Source of the DNA: Pyricularia pennisetigena
Lineage: Eukaryota; Ascomycota; Sordariomycetes; Magnaporthales; Pyriculariaceae
Direction: 5' to 3'
Length of the DNA: 64,000 nt
NCBI RefSeq assembly: GCF_004337985.1
Contig: NC_043742.1
Location: 6,820,641 to 6,884,640, forward strand
Part shown: piece after piece, positions 22,570 through 34,280 of the stretch
How positions within the stretch are numbered: position 1 is the stretch's first letter
Layout: each line of letters begins with the position of its first letter
The notes under the pieces: generated by a model
Seen by the model: the letters and a program-made list of their open reading frames with translations, nothing else
Databases searched by the model: none
What the model was told of the DNA's origin: nothing
Position numbers and translations under genes: made by a program

Positions 22570-23860
22570 GAGAGGGGTAGAAGGCGCAAAAGATCAAGCT
22601 TGTATGTGTTTGTTTATCACTTGTAGGTTTTATATCTAGTTCTAGACTTCAAGAGAGAGAAAAAATAATACCATCGACAGGTGATACAGGTAATAAAGGG
22701 AAAACATTGTAGCTTCGAACGTATAAGCCCCTCCTGATGGAGCGAGAGCAGCTTTAAACAAGCTACTTCCCTGAGTTTGAATTAACTCAAACAGCGGCAC
22801 TCCACCGGGAGTATCGCTGCATAGATCAGAAAACAGCTCATGGGCTGACGTTCAACACTTCAAAGGACAGGCGTGACGGCCGTGAACCAAGAAGCAGCTT
22901 TGTGCCACCCAAGGATGGTAAAATGTCCCCTGGTTCAGCGTAACCAAAAGCAGTTATGGTACTTAGTTTTCGGCGAGAAAAAGAAGGGTATTCAGCCAAC
23001 CAGATAACTGCCGATGCTTCCCCTCAATAGTGAATGGATAGACCCCAAAACATGGGAGCAGGGATGGAAGGAGGAAAAGAACCCTGGGGCTAACCCCGAT
23101 CTTTTTGTTTTCATCTGATCTGCATGGTCGGAAATACGGCATGATACGTGCCAATGCGTGGGGGGGAAGGATTATAGTTCGTAATGGATTTTGTCTAGTT
23201 GGCTGCTAAACTGTACAACTGCCGGGTACCAAAGTTAACGATGCTTTATCTTGTCTTGCGTTAAAAGCCATTTGGGAATTTGCAAGTCGGCCAAGTCGAG
23301 TCAGTCCCAGAGCTTATCAAAGTTCCCTGGGAAATTTATTTTTGTCGCTGTCGTGAGCTATCAAGGTAAGTTAGATTGTGCCATTGCTTTACTGATAAAT
23401 AAACGATGTTGCGATTCAAGACCAGGGAGTTACTTGACAATATTTGAGGCAGCAGAAGAACTTTGGGGGACGCATCTTTCTCCAACAGTGACGCTATGAC
23501 CAGAGGTTGGAGGGCTAGCTTGTACCAAGATTCCACGCTGCGGCCTTTCCCCGCGTCCAAAAAGGCAAGCTACCTTGTAGCTTGATTAGTCATATAACTA
23601 CGCTAAGAAGGCAAGCTGCCAAGCATGTCTGATTAAACAGCAGCTAACTTTTTTTTTTTTTTTTTTCTTCGGTCTTGCTTAGCAATTTAACCATTGCCCA
23701 GCGGCATGCATGACATATGCAGCTGCAGAATAGCAGGTAGAAAAAATCCGACAGACCCAACTACTATTTCCGCCGTCATCTCAAAAAAAAACAAAAAGAA
23801 GACAAATAAAAAAAAAATACATCAGGTATCGGCAACTTCCGTACAAGAAAAAAAAAAACA
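22570..23860. other. Intergenic, divergent promoter region
   Basis: 1.3 kb between the P450 and ISA2 starts. T17 run at 23649-23665 and several A runs just before ISA2 (about 23783-23860). No supported gene. Confidence 0.5.
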
Positions 23861-24798
23861 ATGACTAGAGTCCAGACCTGCCCAAACTCAGTGTCGGCCG
23901 CGAGGTTGTTCCTCCAGGTTGCCGCTCAGAGGACCTCGCCGCCGCGCTTCTTCGACATCTTCCTGCCGGCCTCAACCATTCGCTACTTTGCCACCAACAC
24001 CAACACCATCAACAACACGGCCGCAACGCGCCGGCAGCTGAGCACCGGGGGTCTTCGCCAAACACCTCCGCACCAGCTGCAGCGGCCCCGCGGCTTCGGT
24101 CACCGGAGAAGACAGCACCAGCACCTGCCGCCGGCGCCACCGCCCACTCCGACGCTGGAGGGTATCTTGCCGCTGGTGGCCGGCCGGCGCCAGTTTTCTG
24201 CCACGGCAACGACCCGGGCCCACGAGACCAAGACTCTGTACAACCCGCAGGTTGACGAGGATGGCAACGAGATGAGGTTGGAGATAACGCCCCGAGCGGC
24301 TGAGGTATGCACACCCGGAAAGAAAGAGAGAGAGAAAGAGAAATAAAAAGCTTTCCCAAACCAGAAAAAAAAAAAAAAAACTAACTTGACACCCTCATTC
24401 GCCAGCGCCTATCCCAAATCATGACCAAGGACAAGAACCCCCGGCTCGCCCTGCGCATTCAGGTCGAAAGCGGCGGCTGCCACGGCTTCCAGTACCTGAT
24501 GCGACTCGTCACCCTGCCGCCGACCTTGCCCACTGCGGCAGCCCCAGAGGCTTCGTCTGAGGGGGAGCAACAGTCGGTCGTCGGGGAGGACGATACCATA
24601 TTCTACTATGCTCGGGACTCGGGTGCCGATCCGCTCGCCGAACCCAAGATCATCCTGGATCAGCCGTCGCTGGAGCTGCTCAAGGGCAGCAAGGTCGATT
24701 TCACCATGGAGCTGATAGGATCCCAGTTCAAGATTGTAGACAATCCTCTGGCGACGAGCAGCTGTGGTTGCGGCACCAGCTTTGATGTAAAGATATAG
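23861..24798 (+). CDS. ISA2: Iron-sulfur cluster assembly protein Isa2 (A-type, mitochondrial)
   Basis: Two exons: 23861-24304 and 24406-24798, phase 0, 278 aa. The intron runs GTATGC to GCCAG with a CTAAC branch and contains an A-rich run. The N-terminal ~115 residues are basic, hydroxylated and poor in acidic residues, as expected for a mitochondrial presequence. The HesB/IscA domain follows: LEITPRAAERLSQIM, then VESGGCHGFQY (Cys about 173) and the C-terminal SSCGCGTSF (Cys about 268 and 270), the three conserved cysteines that bind Fe-S. Isa2 works with Isa1 and Iba57 to make 4Fe-4S clusters for aconitase and radical-SAM enzymes. GGCHGFQY and the extended insertion (residues about 185-210) favour Isa2 over Isa1. 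Confidence 0.92.
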
Positions 24799-25242
24799 AT
24801 ACTAGGCAACCGAGGATTTAAAAAATGGAACTAATACATGGACATAAATACCTTGACAAACTAGCAACTCAAGCGAAAATATAAATAAAGCAAGTATCCT
24901 TCTCCATTCCACTGCCCCGGGGTTGGCCGCCAAGCGTGATCAAGGTCCCTCAAGACACTCAAAGAACGTGATGGCATTGTGGCCGGATATGCCATGTGCA
25001 CAATCACTTGTGTTGACAGTACAGTCCGAGATACGTCATACAGAACAAACTACGTTTCACAACACTACACAGAAACAGCAAAGATAATCTTGATCACATT
25101 GGTCTGGGCCGGCGGAATCTCATTGAAATCATCAATTCCCTAAAAGCCCAGTTTGCTTTTGTGAACGCCGTGCAACCATGCCCTTTTGTATCAAAAATCA
25201 TGAACTACCAACCCGTTCCCAGAAACCCAAAGTGAAATAGAC
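24799..25242. other. Intergenic between convergent genes
   Basis: 444 bp separating the 3' ends of ISA2 and RPL7; AT-rich, nothing recognised. Confidence 0.6.
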
Positions 25243-26339
25243 TTAGTTCATCTGCCTGATCAGAGCGTTGATGTGCTCCTCACGGTTGCCAAGGTCACCA
25301 CCCTCAATGAAGTGCTTGAACTTGCGGCTGCGGAAGCCACCAGTGGGGTTGCTGAGCTTGAAGGGCCACAGGAAGTTGGAGGCCTGCTTGAAGTTGGGGC
25401 CGACGGTGAAGATCTCGTGGATGAGATCCTCAATGCAGATGATGCCGTACTGGCCGAGGTTGGCCTCGATGATCGAGTTGTCGGTAAGAGCAATGCGCTG
25501 CTTGTCGACCTTGCCGTAACCGCGCTTGTAGATGAGCTCCTTGACGGTCTTGAGGTTGGGGTAACCGTAGGCAACCCACGGCTCAACGACCTTGATCATC
25601 TCCATGGTGGCCTTGGTAACACGGACGAAGCATCCGTTGTTGATCTGGAGAAGACGGAGGAGCTGGAGAATCTTGCGGGGCTTGGGGGCAATCTTGTTGA
25701 TACTGTATCGAATAGGTTAGCACGACGCTCTCAAGGCAGTCAGTACGCGAGATCGACTTACCCCTTGATACGGACGACAAAGATCAACTTCTGCTCAGCA
25801 GGGACGTAGAAGTCGCCGGCCTGCTTGGCAACGCGGTTGAGGCGGATCTTCTCACGCTCGGCATCGCGGTACTCCTTGACGTACTTCTCAGCACGCTTGA
25901 AGATGACCTGGCGCTTGTCCTTGTTGGCCTGTTACATAGGATGGTTAGCATCGTTTCCAATTAGAAATCGCATGCCTCGTGTGGTGATAAGAAAGACATG
26001 TTGTCGTGTCAAGGGTCAGACCCGAAAGATGGTAATTTTGCAACAGCATCGACAGAGTCTAGTCGCAAAGGGTATGTTGTCCATCATTTCCTTGACACGA
26101 CAACACCACACAAGGCTAGCACCGGTAAAGGCTCACCTTCTTGGTCTTCTCCTGCTCGGCGAGCCTCTCGGCGCGAGCTTTCTCCTGAGACTTGCGCTTC
26201 TTGAGCAGGGTCTCGGGGACCAGGATCTGGTCGTTGGTGGGGACGGTGCTATATTCACAATCAGATTAGTACGCAGTCCGGCATACACGAGGTATGGAGT
26301 CTGAGAGCGCCGGTTGAGAATTGCTGCCAAATGCGACAT
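25243..26339 (-). CDS. RPL7: 60S ribosomal protein L7 (uL30)
   Basis: Exons on the minus strand: 26339-26335, 26248-26137, 25928-25762 and 25702-25243; total 247 aa, the normal L7 length. Exon 2 gives [19 protein letters not shown], exon 3 [20 protein letters not shown], and exon 4 runs from [10 protein letters not shown] to the end [10 protein letters not shown]. The last three exons are secure (GTGAGC/AACAG and GTAAGT/ATACAG introns). Exon 1 is the doubtful part: the coding frame has an in-frame TAA before any ATG upstream of exon 2, so the start must lie in another exon. ATG-TC at 26339 followed by a GC donor and a TACTAAT/ATATAG 3' end gives MSTVPTNDQ, but a more distant first exon cannot be excluded. 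Intron 2 (25929-26136) hosts a snoRNA. Component of the large ribosomal subunit. Confidence 0.93.
26000..26104 (-). ncRNA. Intronic C/D-box snoRNA (snR39B/snR39-like)
   Basis: It lies wholly inside RPL7 intron 2. A perfect 15-bp terminal stem joins 26090-26104 to 26000-26014. Just inside it, on the minus strand, are box C (ATGATGG, 26081-26087; one mismatch to RTGATGA) and box D (CTGA, 26016-26019). Directly 5' of box D is a guide complementary to ACCCGAAAGATGGT (plus strand 26020-26033), a sequence I know as universally conserved in LSU rRNA. The D+5 rule puts the methylated residue at the G of CCCG, which in yeast numbering should be Gm805 (snR39B), two nucleotides from Am807 (snR39/snR59). 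Yeast RPL7 introns carry snR39 and snR59, so host and guide both fit. Expressed by splicing, debranching and trimming. Confidence 0.85.
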
Positions 26340-27166
26340 TCTCGTGTGGCTAACTCGAAGCTATGTATTTGATCGGTGAGATGGTCGCGCGTTCAAAGCC
26401 TTGTCGGCTAAGAACTCTGGACTCTGACACTCATCCGACAACGACCCTAGCCGAAGCCTTGGGAAGCTTTGCACAAATGCTTCCTCGAAGCTAGCAGGCC
26501 AATTTTTCAGGCCGCCATCGACGATTGGCAAGCGGCAATGATCTTGAGGGAGAAAGAAACATCATTCCCTTCATCCCCAACACCCTAAGCAACATCTCTC
26601 AGTCTGCAAACCATATTCCAGGTCTAGAGAAAGAGGGAGAGGCCAAGGAAGATTCGAGCTGGTACTGCAGCAAATTTTCTTCTCCCAGAAAAGGACAAAA
26701 AAACTGCCAACAGATTCCAGCGAGAGGACCACGACAATCTGCAAATCTCGCGTAGAACCCGCACGCACGTCGTACTCAGGGAGGGGGAGGGATGCCGTAC
26801 GAAGACATATTGACTTTGGTTGACGGCGAGGACCTTCGAAATGGTCTTTTTTTGGCTGGCTCGGGACGAGTTTGAAGGAGGAAAAAAACCCAAAAAGTTC
26901 GTCTCCCTCTCGAGAAAAAGAAGTGGGAAACGTGAAGTGCGGAAAAGGGACATGGATCAAAGCCCCGCTGTGATCTGCACTTTGATTGGCTGAAATGTCG
27001 ACACAACCCCACGTAGGGTTTGAAAAGCTTACTGCCTCGATTTCCCGCCCGGCCAAAGCAACGCTACTTCGAGTGTGGCATAGGAATAAAATTATCGACC
27101 TCACACTCCCGCAACCAAGCTCACTGTCGACAAACACCAAATATCCGCCAAACACTAACCAACAAG
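26340..27166. promoter_or_regulatory. Shared divergent promoter of RPL7 and RPS14
   Basis: 827 bp between the two ribosomal protein starts. Near the RPS14 side are ATTGG (inverted CCAAT, about 26983-26987) and TAGGGTTT (27014-27021), a telobox-like word used in ribosomal-protein promoters of several eukaryotes. The open frames here have shadow composition. Co-regulation is inference. Confidence 0.5.
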
Positions 27167-27930
<764 letters not shown>

Positions 27931-28443
27931 GTTTGTGCGCAGATTCAGAGTGGCGTACTTCACGATCAGCAACGAACAAAAAAAAAGTTTATGGATGGGA
28001 TGCACAAGGGTCTTGGTTGGTTTTATGGCACTGTTGGGATTTGGAACTTCTTTGCGGCGTTGACCATTACGAGGAGGACGGCATTGGCTTGCCTGGTCTC
28101 CAAATTTCAAACATTCCTGGTCACATGATGTCTGTTGGCACGACCGCGGAAATCATAAGATAGATAAAAATCACCATGATGGTTGAATGAACCTTGATAC
28201 CCGCCCGCGGCCTAAATAACCACCTGTCAATCCAGCGCGACGTCAGTTCAGCAACATTCATGCAGACTGCCTATCTAAAGTCATATGTGAAGCCATTGCC
28301 ATGTTTTCCATGGCAAGTCCGACCAAAAGTTATTTTAACCCGTGTGAATAATGTCTTGCTATCCGCCCACAGCGCCAAAATGCAGCCGTTCCGACAGAAC
28401 ATGACAGCCTGGACTCTCTACATACGTATCACAACCTTTTGTC
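27931..28443. other. Intergenic between convergent genes
   Basis: 513 bp between the RPS14 and RAD26 3' ends; no features beyond a short A run at about 27979. Confidence 0.6.
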
Positions 28444-31400
28444 TCAAACCCTTGGGTTTGTCGTCTTGTACTCAGGCTTGAGCTGCCAAATGCCACGCAT
28501 TGTCGACCCAGACTTGTCCAACACCGCTACCCTATGCAATGCCTCCTTGAAATCTGCCGACTGCTTAGGGCCGGTGCAGTACTGGTTGAAGTGGTCCACC
28601 AGCGCCTTGGACGGTGCCTGGCCGCCATGTCGCCTGATGAACGGAGGTATCATGCGCATAAAGTCGTTTGTGGCATAAACACCAGGGGTGCCAGAGCGCG
28701 ACGATGACCCTGACCCCCTCCCACCAGCACCGATGCCGTGCCGGTCTGCAAGGCTAGATACTATCGAGCTCGAGCTAGTTCCTCCTCCGCGGCCACGCCT
28801 AACATTCGGCGCTGTGGGCCTCCCGACATCGCCAACCTCTCCTGTCCATGTCACACGCCCAGGTTCGACATGCCGTGCTCGCTCCGCCGCGCGGCGAAGC
28901 GAGGCTGCAGCATCAGCAGCGATCCGCTCTGCCTCTTTCTTGAGCATTTCACGGCTGGCTTGGGGCTTCTTGCTCCCGCCAGACTCGTTCATGATAACAT
29001 CGTGTTCCAATGTGCTGTGTACAGACCTCGAAAAAATCCCCTGCATGATTCTATCTTCCTCATTCTTTGGTTTCTCTTCATTTTCGTCTTTGAAATCCTC
29101 GAGGCCTGCAACACCAGCGATGCTCCGTAACTCCTTCTCGTCGTCTTTGGGGTGCTCGCTCTTGACCTGCGGGTTCATGGCTGGATGTGATGGGGCGTGG
29201 TAAGAGTCTGAACCTGGAATGATCACCGTGGAAGCGCCTTGTGCCACGTTCACACTTCCGCCGTTTGACTTGACCTCGCTGTCCTGGAACATCTTTCCAG
29301 TCTCGGTTTTGCCATTTTCGTGGGATGAAAGCGTGAACAAGTCGTGCAAGTCGTTCATTGTAGCAAAAGCGGTGCGCTGAGACGGATCCTTAAGAACCTT
29401 GTTTGTGAGAAATTGTTTGAAGATCTGCCGCTGGTATATCTTCTCTTCGATTGTTCCGGCTGTCATCAGCCTGTAGATTGTAACCTCCTTCTTTTGTCCA
29501 AGTCTCCAAGCACGCTCTCGCGCCTGCACATCTGTCGAGGGATTCCAATCTGGATCGTAGATGATGACCCTGTCTGCTCCCGTAAGGTTCGTCCCCAAGC
29601 CTCCTACCTTGGTAGTCAGCAGGAACAGGTCGATCCCAGGAGAGTTATTAAACTGGTCAACCATGGCTTGCCGGTCCTTGATGGCTGTTTTTCCGTCCAT
29701 CCTGAGGTAGGTGATGTCGTCTTGTTTCCTCACGAAATCCTCCAGAATATCAAGCATCTGTGTACCTTGCGAGAAAAGAAGGGTTTTGTGCCCGAATTTC
29801 TTCCACATTTGCAAGAGCGCCTTGACAACTTGCATCTTTCCCGACTTGTTGGCACTACCCCAGTTGTAGTGGTGATCATTCCGGAGGCTAGGTTCCACAA
29901 GGTCTGGATGGTTGCAGACTTTCCTGAGGTAGTCAATACCAAACAGAGACTTCCTGGTGCCGCTGAGGATCTGATCCATAGCCTGGGAGGCCAAGAACTG
30001 TTCATAAGCCTGCCTCTGTGCCTCGGTCAGCCTGCAAAAGAGAACTTGCTCGCTCTTTTTGGGAAGGTCTGTGGCAACATCAGCCTTGACGCGTTGTAGA
30101 AGGTAAGGGCTGATGGCATCCTTGAGCGTTTCTGCACATTTCTGGGCAGCCATAATCTGGAGGTTCGTAGCGTTGGCATAGCCACCCATCTTGATAGGTA
30201 TTTCGATATTGTTTCGGAATTCATGCAAAGTCCCAAGACGCATAGGGTAGATGAAGTCAAACAATGACCACAGCTCAACCAGGTTGTTCTGGATCGGAGT
30301 CCCTGAAAGGATAACCCTGTTGGGAGTACGCAACTCTTTGCAGTATACTGTCAATGATGTATTCGGGTTGCGAATCTTGTGGCCTTCGTCAAGCACGGCA
30401 TAATCCCACTCGACTGGAATGAGAATGTTTCCGTAGGTCTGTAAACCAGCATAGGTAGTTACCAGGACGTGGCCGCTCTCAACCACCCGATCAACAATCC
30501 TTTTTGCTGCTGCAACACCTTTTGACTTTTTGGACTTTCGTGTGGACTCGTCCGAGGAGTAACTGTCGTCATCATCCTCGATCCGGCCCTCATTCCGAAT
30601 ATCATACATTCCGCTGCCGGATGAGTGTAGGATTGAGACTCGCAGTGGAGGCCACCATCTGTGAAACTCATTTACCCACTGCTGAAGTAGTGTGGCCGGG
30701 GCGACTACGATCACAGGCTTCTTTAGCTTCTTACTGTAGTGTAGGGCGGCAACGAAGGATATCAGCTGTACTGTCTTTCCCAGACCCATTTCATCGCCGA
30801 CGATACCGCCTACGTTCTGTTCATAGAGCTCGGCAAGCCACCGAACACCTGTTTTCTGATAGTCAAATAATGCAGGGTATATATCGCCTGGGAGCTTCAG
30901 GCCGTTGTCGAAATGATGATCGGGGTGATCTGGTAATGGCTTCCACCATTCCTCTGTTCCCTTGTCGTCTTCGGCAGTGCCTCCGTTTGCTAACTGGTAG
31001 CGTATACGAGCGTCTCTTCTCCGCTTGACCCAGATGTCGAGCCTCCTTTTGTAAACGGCCGGACTGCCATCATCAATCCCGCTGAGGTCGACTGCGCCAT
31101 CCTTGGTCAACCTACTCTTGACTCCATTCTTACGTTTTCGGTCGGTGAAAAGCACACCAACCAAATCGAACCCATCATCCGAGGCTTCTTCTGCCTCGTC
31201 TGAGGACGCGCGGCCCGATGAAGGTCTGAAATCGTCATCTGAGCCAACCCGGGGGGAGCTGCTTGCTTGCTGTACCTTGCGCTTTTTCCTGGGGCGTAAA
31301 GAGAACTCTGACTCGACGACAGATTTGGGAAGTTCTTTGGCGTCGTTGGCAAAGCCAGGGGCCCGGAGGTTTTGATGTGATTGCGGCGCTTGTGCATCGA

Positions 31401-32085
31401 GGCTCTCCAACTTTTCAGCTGCAGCCTCATCCTCGGCTTCGATAATGGCGTCGGCGAGATCACCTTCAGCTCCAGCAGGCCTATCCCCTCCAATCCTGGC
31501 AAAAGGTGTGATCTTTCCCGTCCGGATTAGATACTCACGCTGGGTCTCGTTCGGTAACCTCTTAGAGAGAGAACCCTTGCCGTCCGCCGTGGTGTTCTCG
31601 CCCTCCGCCGCATGTCTGCGCGCGATGCGTTCACTCAAGTCAAGGATGTCCCTGTTTATCTGATCAATGTCGCTCCTCGCCTTTTCGATGTCTACTTCGA
31701 CTCGCTGAAGGGCTGCATGTCTGAGGGTTCCGCTATCCTTTTTTTGGATCAACGTGTTCAGTTTGTCGGTAAGCTTGGTCTGTTCAGCCTTGGCTTTGAT
31801 GATGCGTTTTTGATCTTTCTGATCTTCAACATCTATCAGTGCCTCGTTGGCCTGCTTGGTGATGTCCCGTTCGAGCTCGTCCTGGTCGCGCACATTTGCG
31901 GTAAGACCGGCCAAGGCAGATGCTTCATCGTCGGCCTGAGGTGGCATGGAGTTTGTCACGGTTGATGCAGCGAGCCCCTCGTCAGCAGTTACTGACTCCC
32001 CCGACAAACCTCGCTCATTCTCTTCACCCGAAGTCATAGTTGATGAGCAGTCTGTTGCCTGCCTGGGCTTGTATTGGGTGAACAA
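28444..32085 (-). CDS. RAD26: Rad26/CSB-type Swi2/Snf2 DNA-dependent ATPase
   Basis: A single 1213-aa ORF. The Snf2 core is complete: GDEMGLGKTVQ (Walker A, about residues 430-440), DEGHKIRNP (Walker B, DEGH box), SGTPIQNN (motif III), and late motifs LLTTKVGGLGTNLT, RVIIYDPDWNPSTD and RAWRLGQ (motifs V-VI). The DEGH box, the N-terminal coiled-coil region (about 60-160) and the basic/acidic stretch before the ATPase match Rad26/ERCC6, which couples stalled RNA polymerase II to nucleotide excision repair. The C-terminus includes a conserved helical segment (PFIRRHGGQAPSKALVDHF) as in fungal Rad26. The first ATG (32085) precedes a better-placed ATG at 32037 (MTSGEENERG), which may be the true start. 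Nuclear. Confidence 0.93.
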   Translation of the reverse strand: MFTQYKPRQATDCSSTMTSGEENERGLSGESVTADEGLAASTVTNSMPPQADDEASALAGLTANVRDQDELERDITKQANEALIDVEDQKDQKRIIKAKAEQTKLTDKLNTLIQKKDSGTLRHAALQRVEVDIEKARSDIDQINRDILDLSERIARRHAAEGENTTADGKGSLSKRLPNETQREYLIRTGKITPFARIGGDRPAGAEGDLADAIIEAEDEAAAEKLESLDAQAPQSHQNLRAPGFANDAKELPKSVVESEFSLRPRKKRKVQQASSSPRVGSDDDFRPSSGRASSDEAEEASDDGFDLVGVLFTDRKRKNGVKSRLTKDGAVDLSGIDDGSPAVYKRRLDIWVKRRRDARIRYQLANGGTAEDDKGTEEWWKPLPDHPDHHFDNGLKLPGDIYPALFDYQKTGVRWLAELYEQNVGGIVGDEMGLGKTVQLISFVAALHYSKKLKKPVIVVAPATLLQQWVNEFHRWWPPLRVSILHSSGSGMYDIRNEGRIEDDDDSYSSDESTRKSKKSKGVAAAKRIVDRVVESGHVLVTTYAGLQTYGNILIPVEWDYAVLDEGHKIRNPNTSLTVYCKELRTPNRVILSGTPIQNNLVELWSLFDFIYPMRLGTLHEFRNNIEIPIKMGGYANATNLQIMAAQKCAETLKDAISPYLLQRVKADVATDLPKKSEQVLFCRLTEAQRQAYEQFLASQAMDQILSGTRKSLFGIDYLRKVCNHPDLVEPSLRNDHHYNWGSANKSGKMQVVKALLQMWKKFGHKTLLFSQGTQMLDILEDFVRKQDDITYLRMDGKTAIKDRQAMVDQFNNSPGIDLFLLTTKVGGLGTNLTGADRVIIYDPDWNPSTDVQARERAWRLGQKKEVTIYRLMTAGTIEEKIYQRQIFKQFLTNKVLKDPSQRTAFATMNDLHDLFTLSSHENGKTETGKMFQDSEVKSNGGSVNVAQGASTVIIPGSDSYHAPSHPAMNPQVKSEHPKDDEKELRSIAGVAGLEDFKDENEEKPKNEEDRIMQGIFSRSVHSTLEHDVIMNESGGSKKPQASREMLKKEAERIAADAAASLRRAAERARHVEPGRVTWTGEVGDVGRPTAPNVRRGRGGGTSSSSIVSSLADRHGIGAGGRGSGSSSRSGTPGVYATNDFMRMIPPFIRRHGGQAPSKALVDHFNQYCTGPKQSADFKEALHRVAVLDKSGSTMRGIWQLKPEYKTTNPRV

Positions 32086-34249
32086 AAACCCTCAATTAAA
32101 GCAGTCTAAACCAGTCCCACGGTTAATCTGTCAGAATCGAATGACAGAATAATCCTGCCAAGAGGCAAAAGTGAATCTCCTTTCGGACCAGATCAAATCC
32201 CTGATGATATCGGGTGGGGGGGTAGGTGTCTCTCGGCGAAGACCCTCGGAGTTGCGAGTAATCGCGTCGTTGGCACGAAGGCACGTGAGTAATAGTACGT
32301 CTACAAAGGATGGTTCCATGACATCACGATGTCAAAAAGTGGAGGGGTGACTAATTCAGCCCTAACCCTACATACAGCAATACCATGCAGCAGAAAAAGT
32401 CAGACACGCCAGAGTAGGGAGTTGGAACCTGTCACATGTATATCCCAACGTAGGCACGTCTAGACTTTGGACCCATTTGAATTTGGGTTTGGGAACTTAG
32501 GAACTGCGAGTCTGCTGTAAGCTTTTTCCCAGTAAAACAAAATTGTGGTTCATCTACGTCGTACCATCCTATTCTTGTGGCGAACACACCCTCGTTTTAG
32601 CAGCTAGCACCGAGTCGACTCAGATGACCCAAGTAACGAGAAATCCAAGGAGACTTCGGGGCGGGGAGACGATAATTAAGGTTCAAATCGCGAGTGTGAC
32701 GCTCAGGCTGTTAACAGTAAACGGAACAGAACAAGTGAGCCAGTTCATGTCTAATCATCCATGCTGATGTGCAAGCGAAACAACAAAGCGCCCGCCCATA
32801 AAAAAGGATTTGGAACGCATACGGTTCATCTCAGTTAGAGATTACCGAACCTGAAAATCATCGGTTGATTGCATGGCTATGGAAGAGAATGCAAGACGAA
32901 GCGAAGATATCATCATCTCGGCCTCGCCGTCCGTCAATGAGTCTTGGTGAAAATGCTTTGCTTAACTTACCGTGTGCTGTCAGGTAGACCTAGCAGCCAA
33001 CTGGCTTTCACCTAGATGCCTATCGACGTCAGCTGTCTAATTTAGCTTTGATTCAATTGGACTCAGGGTCCTACTATGGGATGAATCCGTGGAGATAGGA
33101 CCCGGCCATCCGGAGTTGATTTCAAAATACAGAAACGGTTGCGAAATCTGACGAAAGGATGCCATGGCTTCGTATTGAAGCCGATAATTACTCAACAGGC
33201 AGTCTTGGTTGTAATTTCTGATTCAGCAATAGAGTCGACCCCCGATGAAATTGCCGAAGATCATGCATTATGCGTAAATCACTAGCGTGGTCGTTAGTGA
33301 GAGGCTGAAGTGGGCACATTGGTGGGGCGTTCTCCAGGGACCTGAGACCTCAACCGGCCTCCTCGTCTGCCTGCAGCGAGCACGGAGTCGACTTCGGGAG
33401 ATGCCGAATCTTGGTGCGACTCTGGCATCCAGGCCGTCAATGATCTGATTGATGATCACACAGGCCGTGGCACCGCTTGAGCCCTGCAAAACAGAGAAAG
33501 AAAGCTCTGGTCAAACATTCAAGGTCGTCCAAAATTACCGTGTTTGTAGTAGCATTCCCCCTCAGTCAGCGCCAAACGAAACCCAAAGTCCACATAACAA
33601 CCCCATCGGTGACGCTCGCTACGATTTATCTGGCGATTTGATGTCCACAAGGAGAGGCCGATGGTGGGGGACAGGAGAAGTACTGTAAACAAACTGTACC
33701 TCGCTAGCAAATCTTTTGGGTTCAATTCTTCATTAACTTGCCCAGGGATAATCATTCACCGAACAAATTAATCCCAAAAAGGGCTTTCTTATGGCCGGAG
33801 CCTCTGGGGGGAAAGATCCCGAGTGGCTGTGTCTTTTGGAATAATGTGAAACCCCATCATCTTTTGTGATATGTCAGCAGCATCTTTAGATTCATCGTCA
33901 TCTTCTTTATGCTTCTTCTTTCCAATGTGGAGACCAACATGTGCACAAGGACCTTTCATCCACGACATGACATTACATTGTAAGTTTGGAACCAATGCAT
34001 CCCTTTTCTTTGCATACTCCGGTTTGGCGAGTCCAAATTTGCCTAACCAGGAACTTTCTGGGGTGTGCAGGAGTGAACCAGATCCAAAGACAAATCAAGC
34101 GATGCTATAGGGCACAGTCTTGTCGACAACTAATTTCTCCCCCGCATCTATAGCGCAGGTACAGAGTACCAGTTAGGGAAGGGTGTGCGTATGTGTGCGT
34201 GATGTGTCGCCATTTCTAAGATTACAATTTACAAACGTGATGGAGGGGC

Positions 34250-34280
<31 letters not shown>

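Noticed and set aside
26571..27155. 194-codon minus-strand ORF in the RPL7/RPS14 promoter
   Set aside because: Low-quality composition, overlaps the promoter and RPS14 leader, no homology.
33268..33489. Minus-strand frame after a good-looking acceptor
   Set aside because: No upstream exon with compatible phase or start codon could be found.
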